Assembly (NCBI RefSeq): GCF_004339745.1
Contig: NZ_SMGP01000001.1
Coordinates: forward strand, 4,712,001-4,776,000
Source: Paraburkholderia sp. BL9I2N2
Lineage (GTDB): Bacteria > Pseudomonadota > Gammaproteobacteria > Burkholderiales > Burkholderiaceae
DNA length: 64,000 nt
Direction: 5' to 3'
Position numbers and translations under genes: made by a program. Shown piece after piece: positions 56,257 through 64,000 of this stretch (position 1 is its first letter; every line of letters begins with the position of its first letter). The notes beneath the pieces are model-generated. The model did not search any database, was not told the DNA's origin, and saw only the letters and a program-made list of their open reading frames with translations.

Positions 56257-57137
56257 GAGTATTGAACCCTGCGTTCGATGAAGCGAAATTGCACGACCGT
56301 CAACGCGACGACGATCACCATCAGGATCACCGACTGCGCGCCGGAACTGCCGATGTCGAGCCCCTGAAAACCTTCGGCGAAGATCTTGTAGATCAGCGTG
56401 CGGGTGGCTTGCGCGGGACCGCCGCCGGTGGCGGCGTCGATCACCGGGAAGGTGTCGAAGAATGCATAGGTGATGTTGATCACCAGCAGGAAGAAACTGG
56501 TCGGCGACAGGAGCGGTAGTGCGATGCCGAAAAAGCGCCGCACCGGACCGGCGCCGTCGATCGCCGCCGCTTCGATGAGCGAGCGCGGAATCGCCTGCAA
56601 GCCCGCATAGAAGAACAGAAAGTTATAGCTGACCTGCTTCCAGACGGACGCGAGCACCACGAGGAACATCGCCTGGCCCGCGTTCAGCGCGTGATTCCAC
56701 ACGATGCCGTACTTGGCCAGCGCGTAGGTGACGAGGCCGATGCTCGGGTTGAACAGGAACGACCACAGCACGGCGGCGATCGCGGGCGCGACCGCGTACG
56801 GCCAGATCAACAGCGTTTGATAAGTCTTGGCGCCGCGCGTCACGCGATCGGCGCAGACCGCGAGCAGCAGCGAGATCACGAGCCCCGACACCGTGACGAG
56901 CGCGCAGAAGATCAGCGTCGTATAGAACGACGAAAGATAGAGCGGATCGGCGAAGAGTTGCTTGAAGTTGGCGAGCCCGACGAACTCGCTGGATGTTCCG
57001 AACGCGTCCTGGCTTTGCGTGGATTGCCACAGCGCCTCACCGGCCGGCCACAGGAAAAACAGCAGCGTGATCGCGAGTTGCGGCGCGACGAGCAGGTAGG
57101 GCAGCAGGCTGGTGCCGAAGCTGGAGCGCTTTTCCAT
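56253..57137 (-). CDS. ugpA: sn-Glycerol-3-phosphate ABC permease UgpA
   Basis: This 294-residue permease has six helices and the EAA loop IEAAAIDGAGPVRRFFGIAL. From ATG 57137 it begins MEKRSSFGTSLLPYLLVAPQ, the usual start; the longer frame adds 10 residues with no ribosome site. It overlaps ugpE by ATGA and follows ugpB by 71 bases. Confidence 0.94.
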   Translation of the reverse strand: MEKRSSFGTSLLPYLLVAPQLAITLLFFLWPAGEALWQSTQSQDAFGTSSEFVGLANFKQLFADPLYLSSFYTTLIFCALVTVSGLVISLLLAVCADRVTRGAKTYQTLLIWPYAVAPAIAAVLWSFLFNPSIGLVTYALAKYGIVWNHALNAGQAMFLVVLASVWKQVSYNFLFFYAGLQAIPRSLIEAAAIDGAGPVRRFFGIALPLLSPTSFFLLVINITYAFFDTFPVIDAATGGGPAQATRTLIYKIFAEGFQGLDIGSSGAQSVILMVIVVALTVVQFRFIERRVQYS

Positions 57138-57208
57138 CGATGATTTCCAAGGTTCTGCTGCAAGCACGGGTTCCGGTGCGAGCGCACCGAAACCCTGCCG
57201 ACGACCGC

Positions 57209-58534
57209 TTAGTTGCCGGCTTTCTCGAAGCGGCGCAGCAGTTCATCGCCACGCGACACGGAGGCGTCGAGCGCCTGTTGCGGCGTCTTCTTCTGTGCCC
57301 AGACCTGTTCGAGTTCTTCGTCGATGATGGTGCGGATCTGCGGCATGTTGCCCAGACGCAAGCCCTTCGTGTACGGCAGCGGCGGCTTGTTGAGCATCTG
57401 CTTGATGGCGGTGTCGCTGCCCGGGTTCTTTTCGTAGAAGCCTTGTTGCTGCGTCAGTTGATAGGCGGCGGTGGTGACCGGCAGATAGCCGGTATCCTGA
57501 TGCCACTTGGCGGCAACCGGCGCCGACGACAGATACGAGAGGAATTTCGCCACGCCCTTATAGACCGCCGGATCCTTGCCCGACAGCACCCACAGGCTTG
57601 CTCCGCCGATGATCGCGTTCTGCGGCGCGCCCTTCACGCTCGCGTCGTACGGCATCATGCCGGTGCCGAAGTTGAACTTCGCGTACTTCTTGATCGTGGC
57701 GAGCGACCCCGACGAGTTGGTGATGATCCCGCAGTCGCCGCTATAGAACTTCGACACTGGTTCGTCCTTGCGGCCGACGTAGGTGAAGGTGCCGTCCTTC
57801 TGCATGTTCTGCAGGAACTGGATATGCGCGACTTGCAGCGGCTTGTTGAACTCCAGTTGCGCGTCGGGGCCGTCGAAGCCGTTGTTCTTCGTCGCGAACG
57901 GCGCGCCGTGCCAGGCGCTGTAGTTCTCGAGTTGAATCCAGCTCTGCCAGCCCGATGAATAGCCGCACGCCATGCCCGACGCCTTCAGCTTTTGTGCGTC
58001 GGCCTGCAGTTCGGCCCAGGTTTTCGGTGGCTGGTTCGGGTCGAGGCCGGCTTTCTTGAAGGCGTCCTTGTTGTAGTACAGCACCGGTGTCGAGCTGTTG
58101 AACGGCATCGAGATCAGCTCGCCGGTTTTGGCGTCGCTGTAATAGCTGGCGATGGTCGGCACGAAGGCCTTTTCATCGAGCGGCACGCCGGCTTGCTTGA
58201 ACACTTCCGAGACGGGGATCACGGCCTTCTTCGCCTGCATCATGGTGGCGGTGCCGACTTCGTAGACCTGCAGGATGGCCGGCGCATTGCCGCTGCGATA
58301 CGCGGCGATGCCGGCGGCGAGAGTCTGGTCGTAGGTGCCTTTGAAGACCGGCACGATCTTGTAGTCGCTTTGCGATGCGTTGAACGCGTTGGCGATGTCG
58401 TTCAGCCGTTCGCCCAATGCGGCTTCCATGCCGTGCCAGAACTGGATTTCAGTCGCGGCGTGGGCCGCCTGGCTGAGGCCGACACTCAATACGGCGGCAA
58501 CGGAAAGCGAACGGATTAGCGGCTTCAAACTCAT
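57209..58534 (-). CDS. ugpB: sn-Glycerol-3-phosphate binding protein UgpB
   Basis: UgpB is the periplasmic receptor of the importer. The 441-residue precursor has a signal peptide (LIRSLSVAAVLSVGLSQAAHA) and the family segments TEIQFWHGMEAALGERLNDI, NAPAILQVYEVGTATMMQAK and NSSTPVLYYNKDAFKKAGLD. The start at 58534 is the first that gives a proper signal peptide. Its upstream region holds a weak Pho-box-like element. The product imports glycerol-3-phosphate and glycerophosphodiesters, mostly under phosphate limitation in E. coli. Confidence 0.95.
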   Translation of the reverse strand: MSLKPLIRSLSVAAVLSVGLSQAAHAATEIQFWHGMEAALGERLNDIANAFNASQSDYKIVPVFKGTYDQTLAAGIAAYRSGNAPAILQVYEVGTATMMQAKKAVIPVSEVFKQAGVPLDEKAFVPTIASYYSDAKTGELISMPFNSSTPVLYYNKDAFKKAGLDPNQPPKTWAELQADAQKLKASGMACGYSSGWQSWIQLENYSAWHGAPFATKNNGFDGPDAQLEFNKPLQVAHIQFLQNMQKDGTFTYVGRKDEPVSKFYSGDCGIITNSSGSLATIKKYAKFNFGTGMMPYDASVKGAPQNAIIGGASLWVLSGKDPAVYKGVAKFLSYLSSAPVAAKWHQDTGYLPVTTAAYQLTQQQGFYEKNPGSDTAIKQMLNKPPLPYTKGLRLGNMPQIRTIIDEELEQVWAQKKTPQQALDASVSRGDELLRRFEKAGN

Positions 58535-58670
58535 CGATTTGTCTCCAGATTGGAACGGGCGCGGATGCGAATCGCGCGATTCTATTTGTGTTCGATGACA
58601 GTCCGGCGACGGTGGCCGGGCGGCGTGCACCATTTTTGACGGGCGCCGAATGCCGCAATTTAACACCGGT

Positions 58671-58688
58671 GTCACAAAACGGAAACAG
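58671..58688 (-). promoter_or_regulatory. Weak Pho-box-like element upstream of ugpB
   Basis: On the minus strand CTGTTTC, four bases, then TTGTGAC gives the 11-base spacing of a Pho box, matching the CTGTCAT consensus at 4 and 5 of 7 positions. It lies 137 bases before ugpB. PhoB control of ugp is known in E. coli; here it is only a candidate. Confidence 0.25.
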
Positions 58689-58804
58689 TCGGTGGTTGAA
58701 GGCGACAGTCTGTGCGAGGCCTCAGTCTGCTCGGCGCCTACGAGTTTGAGTTGCTCGCGTGGATTCGTGTACGTTACGTCACGGTGCGTTAATCAGGATT
58801 GCAG

Positions 58805-59055
58805 ATGCTGGGTTCTTCATTGCGGTTGGCAGCAGGTAGTTGATTGCGGGCCTCGCGTTGGCCGGTTGCTCGCTCGCGCCCCGGCAGAAGCCCGACGTGC
58901 GCATCGTCGCGATTGCCGTGAACGATGCGGACGATTACCGCATGGCGGCGTGCCTCGGCATCGATGCGGTGCTCACGGATTCACCGGCAAGAATGGCGGC
59001 GATCAGGGACGGTATCGCATTGCCGCTGCGCTGCGCGCGTTCCAATGCAAACTAG
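58805..59055 (+). pseudogene. Lipoprotein with glycerophosphodiesterase-like tail, broken by a -1 frameshift
   Basis: ATG 58805 follows AGGATT and reads MLGSSLRLAAGS before a stop. Adding one T at about 58840 joins it to the next frame, giving a lipoprotein signal with box LAGC (LIAGLALAGCSLAPRQ) and a tail VRIVAIAVNDADDYRMAACL-GIDAVLTDSPARM. That tail matches the last strand and helix of glycerophosphodiester phosphodiesterases. The repaired protein would be only 83 residues, missing the catalytic barrel, so the gene is both truncated and out of frame. It sits beside ugpB, where ugpQ-like enzymes are functionally expected. A TTG start at 58840 without repair is an alternative. Confidence 0.6.
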
Positions 59056-59063
59056 CGGCCAAT

Positions 59064-59091
59064 AAAAAAAGCCCGCTTTAAAAAGCGGGCT
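59064..59091 (-). terminator. Intrinsic terminator for ychF
   Basis: On the minus strand the stem AGCCCGCTT/AAGCGGGCT (59070-59078 with 59083-59091) is followed by seven T (A-run at 59064-59070). It ends transcription from ychF, 110 bases after its stop. Confidence 0.85.
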
Positions 59092-59150
59092 CCCTTGAAG
59101 TCACTTGCTGCGGGCGACAACGCTCAGGTTTTCACCCGTGGCCGTCTCAT

Positions 59151-59190
59151 GCCGAAGCTGAAGCCGAAGCCGAAGCCGAAGCCGAAGCCC
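59151..59190. repeat. GCCGAA hexamer repeat next to the ychF stop
   Basis: Six units of GCCGAA (the second is GCTGAA) run just after the ychF stop codon on the minus strand. It lies in the 3' untranslated part, before the terminator. Confidence 0.88.
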
Positions 59191-59200
59191 AGGCAGAAAC

Positions 59201-60295
59201 TCAGACGTTGAACAAGAAGTTCATCACGTCGCCATCATGCACGACGTATTCCTTGCCTTCCGCACGCATCTTGCCGGCTTCCTTCGCGCCTTGCTCACCC
59301 TTGTACGTGATGTAGTCGTTGAACGCGATTGTCTGCGCGCGAATGAAGCCGCGCTCGAAGTCCGTGTGAATCGCGCCCGCGGCCTGCGGCGCCGTATCGC
59401 CGACATGGATCGTCCACGCGCGCACTTCCTTCACGCCAGCCGTGAAGTAGGTTTGCAGGCCCAGCAGCTTGAAGCCGGCGCGGATCACGCGGTTCAGACC
59501 CGGCTCTTCCATGCCCATGTCGGCGAGGAACACCTCCATGTCGGCTTCGTCGAGGTCGGCGATTTCCGCTTCGATCGCGGCGCACACGGCGACGACCGGC
59601 GCGTTTTCCGCCGCCGCGAACTTCGCGACCGCGTCCAGATGCGGGTTGTTCGCGAAGCCGTCTTCCTTCACGTTGGCCACGTACATGGTCGGCTTGGCAG
59701 TGATCAGGCAGAACGGCTTGAGCGTGGCCTTTTCTTCGTCCGACAGGTCGAGCGCGCGGACCGGCTTGGCCTGGTCGAGTTGCGCACGCACCTTTTCCAG
59801 CACCGCAGCGTTCTTGATGGCTTCCTTGTCGTTACCCGACTTGGCGGCCTTCGAATAGCGCGCCAGCGCCTTTTCGACGGTCGCGAGGTCGGCCAGCGCC
59901 AGTTCGGTGTTGATCACTTCGATATCCGACAGCGGATCGATCTTGTTCGCGACGTGAATCACGTTCTCGTCTTCGAAGCAGCGCACCACGTGCGTGATCG
60001 CGTCGGTTTCGCGGATGTTGGCGAGGAACTGGTTGCCCAGACCTTCGCCCTTGCTCGCACCGGCCACCAGACCGGCGATGTCGACGAATTCCACCACGGC
60101 CGGCAGGATGCGCTCCGGCTTGACGATCTCAGCGAGCGCCTTCAGACGCGCGTCCGGCACCTCGACGATGCCGACATTCGGCTCGATCGTGCAGAACGGA
60201 TAGTTTTCGGCGGCAATGCCCGCCTTGGTCAGCGCGTTGAACAGGGTGGACTTGCCGACGTTAGGCAAGCCGACGATGCCGCATTTGAGGCTCAT
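59201..60295 (-). CDS. ychF: Redox-regulated ATPase YchF (Obg family)
   Basis: YchF is an OLA1-type ATPase that binds the ribosome and responds to oxidative stress. The 364-residue protein has the P-loop CGIVGLPNVGKSTLFNALT, the VEFVDIAGLVAGASKGEGLG switch, the NVKE motif in place of NKxD (MYVANVKEDGF), a coiled-coil insert and a C-terminal TGS domain (YFTAGVKEVRAWTIHVGDTA). All residues expected for the family are present. Confidence 0.96.
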   Translation of the reverse strand: MSLKCGIVGLPNVGKSTLFNALTKAGIAAENYPFCTIEPNVGIVEVPDARLKALAEIVKPERILPAVVEFVDIAGLVAGASKGEGLGNQFLANIRETDAITHVVRCFEDENVIHVANKIDPLSDIEVINTELALADLATVEKALARYSKAAKSGNDKEAIKNAAVLEKVRAQLDQAKPVRALDLSDEEKATLKPFCLITAKPTMYVANVKEDGFANNPHLDAVAKFAAAENAPVVAVCAAIEAEIADLDEADMEVFLADMGMEEPGLNRVIRAGFKLLGLQTYFTAGVKEVRAWTIHVGDTAPQAAGAIHTDFERGFIRAQTIAFNDYITYKGEQGAKEAGKMRAEGKEYVVHDGDVMNFLFNV

Positions 60296-60609
60296 GGAAA
60301 TCCTTCAGTGAATCAGTAAGTTGCGTGATGCGCTCGACGCTGTGTGCAGGATTCGAGAAGCCTTCGCGTGTGGCGTGGCGGACAATGCAGCGGAGCGGGA
60401 CAAGACACCGGATCGGGGCGTTGCTCGACGACCGGGCGCAAGTTTTCACGGAAAGCGCAATTGTAACCCGTTCGGATCGGCGCACCGACGCGGCAGCGGG
60501 AAAGCGGCGCCCATCGCTCGATCGGCGATTGCAAGGTTCAGGTAAGAATTTCTCGAACGCATTGTAGAATCGCCGGTTCAGGGCCGGTAGAGCCCAATCC
60601 GAGGAAAAA
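60296..60609. other. 314-base divergent region between ychF and the small anchored protein gene
   Basis: No gene is seen. TAGAAT at 60565-60570 is a possible -10 for the plus-strand gene, 40 bases before its ATG; no good -35 is visible. GAGGAAAAA at 60601-60609 is the ribosome site. Confidence 0.4.
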
Positions 60610-60975
60610 ATGAGAACAATACGATGGGTCATCACGGGCGTGGCTATTGTCGCGTTGGGCAGCGCGATCGCGTCATGGGTATCGCCGAACTTCGACGACG
60701 CCCAGGCGAACTCGGACCGGCAGACGGTCAACTGCCTCTCCAGTCGTTTGACGTTGGACGATAAAAAGCAGATCGCCCAATTCGCCGACGCCAACGACTT
60801 CGATTCACTCTGGCACGTGTATGACCGCATTTTCCCGGACTGCGCCGTGCGCGGCGATCAGCGGGAGCGCAAGGGCGACCTCGAGGCGAGCGCCTGGCGG
60901 CTCCTGTCTTCCGACCGCGAATTCACGCGGCTGCGCGAAGCGAACGCGGCACACGCGGCCGCCGGTCGCCTGTGA
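60610..60975 (+). CDS. Small anchored or secreted protein of unknown function
   Basis: The 121-residue protein starts with a signal-anchor (IRWVITGVAIVALGSAIASWV) and has a polar helical body with two cysteines (VNCLSSRLTLDDKKQ and DCAVRGD) that could form a disulfide in the periplasm. I do not recognise the family. The GAGGAAAAA site is good and codon use fits the neighbours. Confidence 0.7.
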   Translation: MRTIRWVITGVAIVALGSAIASWVSPNFDDAQANSDRQTVNCLSSRLTLDDKKQIAQFADANDFDSLWHVYDRIFPDCAVRGDQRERKGDLEASAWRLLSSDREFTRLREANAAHAAAGRL

Positions 60976-61041
60976 GCATCGGCGCGATTGTTTGGGCTCA
61001 AACGCCGCGTGCATCGATCCGTCCCCCGCAACCCCCGCGGC

Positions 61042-61047
61042 TATAAT
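61042..61047 (+). promoter_or_regulatory. TATAAT close to the UbiH-family start
   Basis: A perfect -10 hexamer lies only 6 bases before the ATG at 61054, so a transcript from it would be nearly leaderless. It may be coincidence. Confidence 0.3.
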
Positions 61048-61053
61048 GCGCGG

Positions 61054-62226
61054 ATGAACGCACACCACCAGACCTTTGATGCCGCCGTGATCGGCGGCGG
61101 GCTCGTCGGCAAGACCGCGGCGCTCGCGCTGACTCAAGGCGGGTTGCGCGTGGCGCTGCTCGCGCAACCCTGCGCGGCACTGCCCGCCGGCGTTGCCTTC
61201 GACTCGCGGGTCTACGCGTTGTCGTCGAGTTCACAGGCTTTGCTGGAGCGTTTGCGGGTCTGGCAGGCGCTGGATCTGGCGCGGCTCGGGCCCGTCTACG
61301 ACATGCGCGTCTACGGCGACGCGCACGCCGAACTGCATTTCTCCGCGTTCCAGGCTTCGGTGCCGCAACTGGCGTGGATCGTCGAGTCGTCGGTGATCGA
61401 ACGTGCGCTGGATGCGGCGTTGCGCTTCCAGCCAAATCTCACATGGATCGACACGCGCGCGCAGGCGCTGGACTTCACCGCGGATAGCGCTAGCGTCGGG
61501 CTGGCCAACGGCAATGTGCTCGACGCCGATCTGGTGGTCGGCGCGGACGGTGCACATTCGTGGGTGCGTGCTCAGATCGGCTCGAAGATGGACCGGCGCG
61601 ACTACAAGCAAACCGGCGTGGTCGCCAATTTCAAGGCCGAAAAGCCGCACGGCGAAACCGCTTACCAATGGTTCAAGGACGGCGAGATCATCGCGCTTCT
61701 GCCCATGCCGGACGGCCACGTTTCGCTGGTCTGGTCGGCGCGCACCGAGCACGCGGAGCAACTGATCGCGCTCGATCCGGCGCAACTCGCCGCTGAAGTG
61801 GAACGCGTGACCGGCGGCCAGTTCGGCGTGCTCGATTGCGTGACGCCGGCGCAAGGTTTCCCGCTCGCGCTGCAAATGGTCGACCGGCTGGTGGCGCCAC
61901 GCGTCGCGCTGGTCGGCGACGCCGCGCATCTGATTCATCCGCTGGCCGGGCAGGGCATGAACCTCGGCCTGCGCGACGTCGCGGCGCTCGCCGACGCGGT
62001 CGCCGGCAAGGAATCGTTCCGCGATCTCGGCGACATGGTGCTGCTGCGCCGCTACGAACGCGCCCGCCGCGAAGACATCCGCGCGCTGATGATCGCCACC
62101 GACGGGCTGCAAAAACTCTTCTCGGTTCCCGGTCCGTTTGCCAAGGTCTTGCGTAATACCGGCATGGCGTTCGTGGGCGCGCAGCCGTTCATCAAGCGCT
62201 GGCTGGTGTCGGCTGCGCTGGGTTGA
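61054..62226 (+). CDS. UbiH/UbiF/Coq6-family FAD monooxygenase
   Basis: This 390-residue flavoprotein hydroxylates the ring of a ubiquinone precursor; which carbon cannot be told from the sequence. It shows AAVIGGGLVGKTAALALTQG, the DG motif in LVVGADGAHSWVRAQIG and the second FAD motif LVGDAAHLIHPLAGQGMNLG. The ATG at 61054 is chosen because residues before it are not part of the Rossmann strand. dsbC follows after 132 bases. Confidence 0.9.
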   Translation: MNAHHQTFDAAVIGGGLVGKTAALALTQGGLRVALLAQPCAALPAGVAFDSRVYALSSSSQALLERLRVWQALDLARLGPVYDMRVYGDAHAELHFSAFQASVPQLAWIVESSVIERALDAALRFQPNLTWIDTRAQALDFTADSASVGLANGNVLDADLVVGADGAHSWVRAQIGSKMDRRDYKQTGVVANFKAEKPHGETAYQWFKDGEIIALLPMPDGHVSLVWSARTEHAEQLIALDPAQLAAEVERVTGGQFGVLDCVTPAQGFPLALQMVDRLVAPRVALVGDAAHLIHPLAGQGMNLGLRDVAALADAVAGKESFRDLGDMVLLRRYERARREDIRALMIATDGLQKLFSVPGPFAKVLRNTGMAFVGAQPFIKRWLVSAALG

Positions 62227-62358
62227 AGCACCCGGCCGGGCATGCCGCGGCCGGCGACACAGGTATCATGAGCGGATGGACGCCGTTCCGGTCAGACAGG
62301 AAACGTCAGGAAACGAGCAATGCGTGCGCATGGCGCGCGATTGAACCAGGAATTCAGG

Positions 62359-63084
62359 ATGAAAAAAACTTTCCGCATGGCCGCCGCCGTGCTTGCCATC
62401 GCCGCCGTCACGATCGGCTGCTCCGCGCAGGCCGACCAGACCACCGACAAGCTCAAAGCCACGCTGCAGACGCGGCTTTCCGACGTGTCGATCAAGAGCG
62501 TGACGAAGTCGCCGATTGCCGGCCTGTACGAAGTGAACCTCGGCACGCAGATTGTGTATAGCGACGCGAACGGCGATTACCTGATGCTCGGCGACATGGT
62601 CGACGCCAAGACCCGCAAGAATCTGACCGAAGCACGCCTCGCTGAAACCAACCGCATCGATTTCGCGAGCCTGCCGTTCGGGAACGCGGTGAAGGTCGTG
62701 AAGGGCAACGGCGCGCGCAAGATCGCCGTGTTCTCCGATCCGAACTGCCCGTACTGCAAGCAACTCGAAACGTCGCTCAAGTCGATCGACAACGTGACGG
62801 TCTACACGTTCCTGTACCCGGTGCTGTCGCCGGATTCGACCGCCAAATCGAAGTCGATCTGGTGCTCGACGGACCGCGCGAAGGCCTGGGAATCGTGGAT
62901 GCAGGACCATCAGGCGCCCACCGCCGCCGGCACGTGCGACACCGCCGCGATCGACAAGAACCTGGCGCTCGGCCACGCAATGAACGTCGACGGCACGCCC
63001 ACGGTGTTCCTCGCCGACGGCCGCCGTCTGCCCGGCGCCGTGCCGGCCGACCGGCTGGACAAGGAAATGTCCGCGGTGCACTGA
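62359..63084 (+). CDS. dsbC: Disulfide isomerase DsbC
   Basis: DsbC corrects wrong disulfides in the periplasm. The 241-residue precursor has a signal peptide (KKTFRMAAAVLAIAAVTIGC, cleaved near AQA), an N-terminal dimerisation domain, and a thioredoxin domain with the CPYC active site in FSDPNCPYCKQLE, the cis-Pro in DGTPTVFLADGRRLPG and two further Cys (WCSTDRAKAW, GTCDTAAI). AGGA precedes ATG 62359. Confidence 0.94.
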   Translation: MKKTFRMAAAVLAIAAVTIGCSAQADQTTDKLKATLQTRLSDVSIKSVTKSPIAGLYEVNLGTQIVYSDANGDYLMLGDMVDAKTRKNLTEARLAETNRIDFASLPFGNAVKVVKGNGARKIAVFSDPNCPYCKQLETSLKSIDNVTVYTFLYPVLSPDSTAKSKSIWCSTDRAKAWESWMQDHQAPTAAGTCDTAAIDKNLALGHAMNVDGTPTVFLADGRRLPGAVPADRLDKEMSAVH

Positions 63085-63104
63085 GCACGCGGAACTCAAC
63101 GAAC

Positions 63105-63131
63105 AAAGGAGGCGCGACGTGCGCCTCCTTT
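63105..63131 (+). terminator. Terminator-like hairpin after dsbC
   Basis: AAAGGAGGCGC (63105-63115) pairs with GCGCCTCCTTT (63121-63131), loop GACGT. Only three T follow, so strength is uncertain. The GGAGG inside the stem is not a ribosome site for the next gene. Confidence 0.6.
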
Positions 63132-63178
63132 CGCATCGAGCCCGAACATCCCCGCCTCACCTCTTCTAATCGCCGCCG

Positions 63179-64000
63179 ATGAAGCCGATCCGCTACACCA
63201 TCGTTCCCAAGCAACCCGCCGCTCACCTGTTCGAAGTCACCGTGACCGTCGCCGATCCCGATCCGGCCGGCCAGCGTTTCATGCTGCCGGTGTGGATTCC
63301 GGGCAGCTACATGGTGCGCGAGTTCGCTCGCAACATCGTGACGTTGCGCGCCTTCAACGACGCGGGCCGCAAAGTGCGCGTCGAGAAGACCGACAAGCAC
63401 ACGTGGCAGGCTGCGCCGGTCAAGGGCGCGCTGACGTTGCGCTATGAGGTCTACGCGTGGGATCTATCGGTGCGCGCGGCGCATCTCGACGATACGACGG
63501 GTTTTTTCAACGGCACGAGCGTGTTCCTCTCGCCGCTCGGTCATGAGGAAGCGCAGTGCGTGGTCGATATTCAGAAGCCCGAAGGCGCGGCGTATCGCAA
63601 CTGGCGCGTCGCGACCGCGCTGCCGGAGGCGCGCGGCACGAAGCGTTACGGTTTCGGCGAGTATCGCGCGCAGAACTACGACGAGCTGATCGATCATCCC
63701 GTCACGCTGGGCGAATTCGCGCTGGCGACGTTCAAGGCGCATGGCGTGCCGCACGACATCGTGATCGCAGGACGCGTGATCGGGCTCGACATGGCGCGTC
63801 TGTCCGCCGACCTGAAGCGCATTTGCGAAGCGCAGATCGCGTTGTTCGAGCCGAAGTCGAAGAAAGCGCCGATGGATCGCTACGTATTCATGACCCAGGC
63901 CGTCACCGATGGTTATGGCGGCCTCGAACACCGCGCTTCGACCGCGTTGATCTGCAATCGCGGCGATTTGCCGGTGGCAGGGCGCGAGGCGCTCACCGAA
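63179..64000 (+). CDS. M61 glycyl aminopeptidase family protein, 3' end outside window
   Basis: The frame is open from ATG 63179 to the last base (274 codons) and continues beyond the edge. The visible part is the N-terminal beta domain of M61 peptidases: RFMLPVWIPGSYMVREFARN, YEVYAWDLSVRAAHLDDTTG and FFNGTSVFLSPLGHEEA. Then come the beginning of the catalytic domain and YVFMTQAVTDGYGGLEHRAS. The zinc motif HExxH lies past the edge, so catalysis cannot be checked. A PDZ domain is expected near the end in full-length members. Confidence 0.87.
   Translation, partial: MKPIRYTIVPKQPAAHLFEVTVTVADPDPAGQRFMLPVWIPGSYMVREFARNIVTLRAFNDAGRKVRVEKTDKHTWQAAPVKGALTLRYEVYAWDLSVRAAHLDDTTGFFNGTSVFLSPLGHEEAQCVVDIQKPEGAAYRNWRVATALPEARGTKRYGFGEYRAQNYDELIDHPVTLGEFALATFKAHGVPHDIVIAGRVIGLDMARLSADLKRICEAQIALFEPKSKKAPMDRYVFMTQAVTDGYGGLEHRASTALICNRGDLPVAGREALTE

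Noticed and set aside
59151..59190. A CRISPR-like array
   Set aside because: The repeats are six bases long with no spacers; this is simple-sequence DNA.

Overview
The window is 64 kb of GC-rich, densely coding bacterial chromosome. Gene content and order point to a betaproteobacterium of the Burkholderiaceae, most like Paraburkholderia. The pointers are the runs thiE-mlaFEDACB-ABC transporter-bolA-murA-hisGDCBH(A)FIE-tatABC, petABC-sspAB, hemA-prfA-prmC-grxD-ubiX and ugpBAEC, plus monofunctional HisB and a short-form HisG. This assignment is inferred from recognised protein families and synteny; no database search was run.

Layout. 1-1940: end of a thiamine locus (thiG, thiE with a long N-terminal extension). 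2031-6318: a complete phospholipid-transport operon (mlaF, E, D, A, C, B). 6489-20666: one long co-directional block with an ABC-2 exporter pair, a BolA-like gene, murA (frameshifted here), ten histidine genes with a marC-family gene between hisB and hisH, a small membrane protein, a HIT-family gene (frameshifted here) and tatABC, closed by a strong terminator at 20696. 20808-27185: a DegS/DegQ-type protease facing away from a NIF3-family gene, then the bc1 complex (petABC), sspA, sspB and tRNA-Thr(TGT). 27230-42080: scattered single genes, including two methyltransferases, a flavoprotein, small conserved proteins, a TetR-MFS divergent pair, a nitroreductase, a second MFS transporter, a YegD-like Hsp70, a cold-shock protein, an APC permease and a YgiD-like dioxygenase. 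42236-46667: minus-strand haem, translation and ubiquinone genes (hemA, prfA, prmC, grxD, ubiX). 46731-54186: an orphan response regulator with a Glu at the phosphoacceptor site, an aminopeptidase P, a HAD hydrolase, an AsmA-like protein, ettA and a small DUF3761 protein. 54237-59055: the glycerol-3-phosphate import operon ugpBAEC and, on the opposite strand, a broken lipoprotein gene with a glycerophosphodiesterase-like tail. 59201-64000: ychF, a small anchored protein, a UbiH-family hydroxylase, dsbC and the start of an M61 aminopeptidase cut by the window edge.

The window is mainly core housekeeping. I see no insertion sequence, prophage, CRISPR array, toxin-antitoxin pair or defence island, and nothing I would call a new multi-gene system. 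The points most worth a second look are three apparent single-base indels (murA, the HIT gene and the lipoprotein remnant), the Glu-for-Asp response regulator, a 35-bp palindromic repeat present twice near the tRNA, two palindromes between the divergent TetR and MFS genes, and the unexplained 163-residue extension of ThiE.
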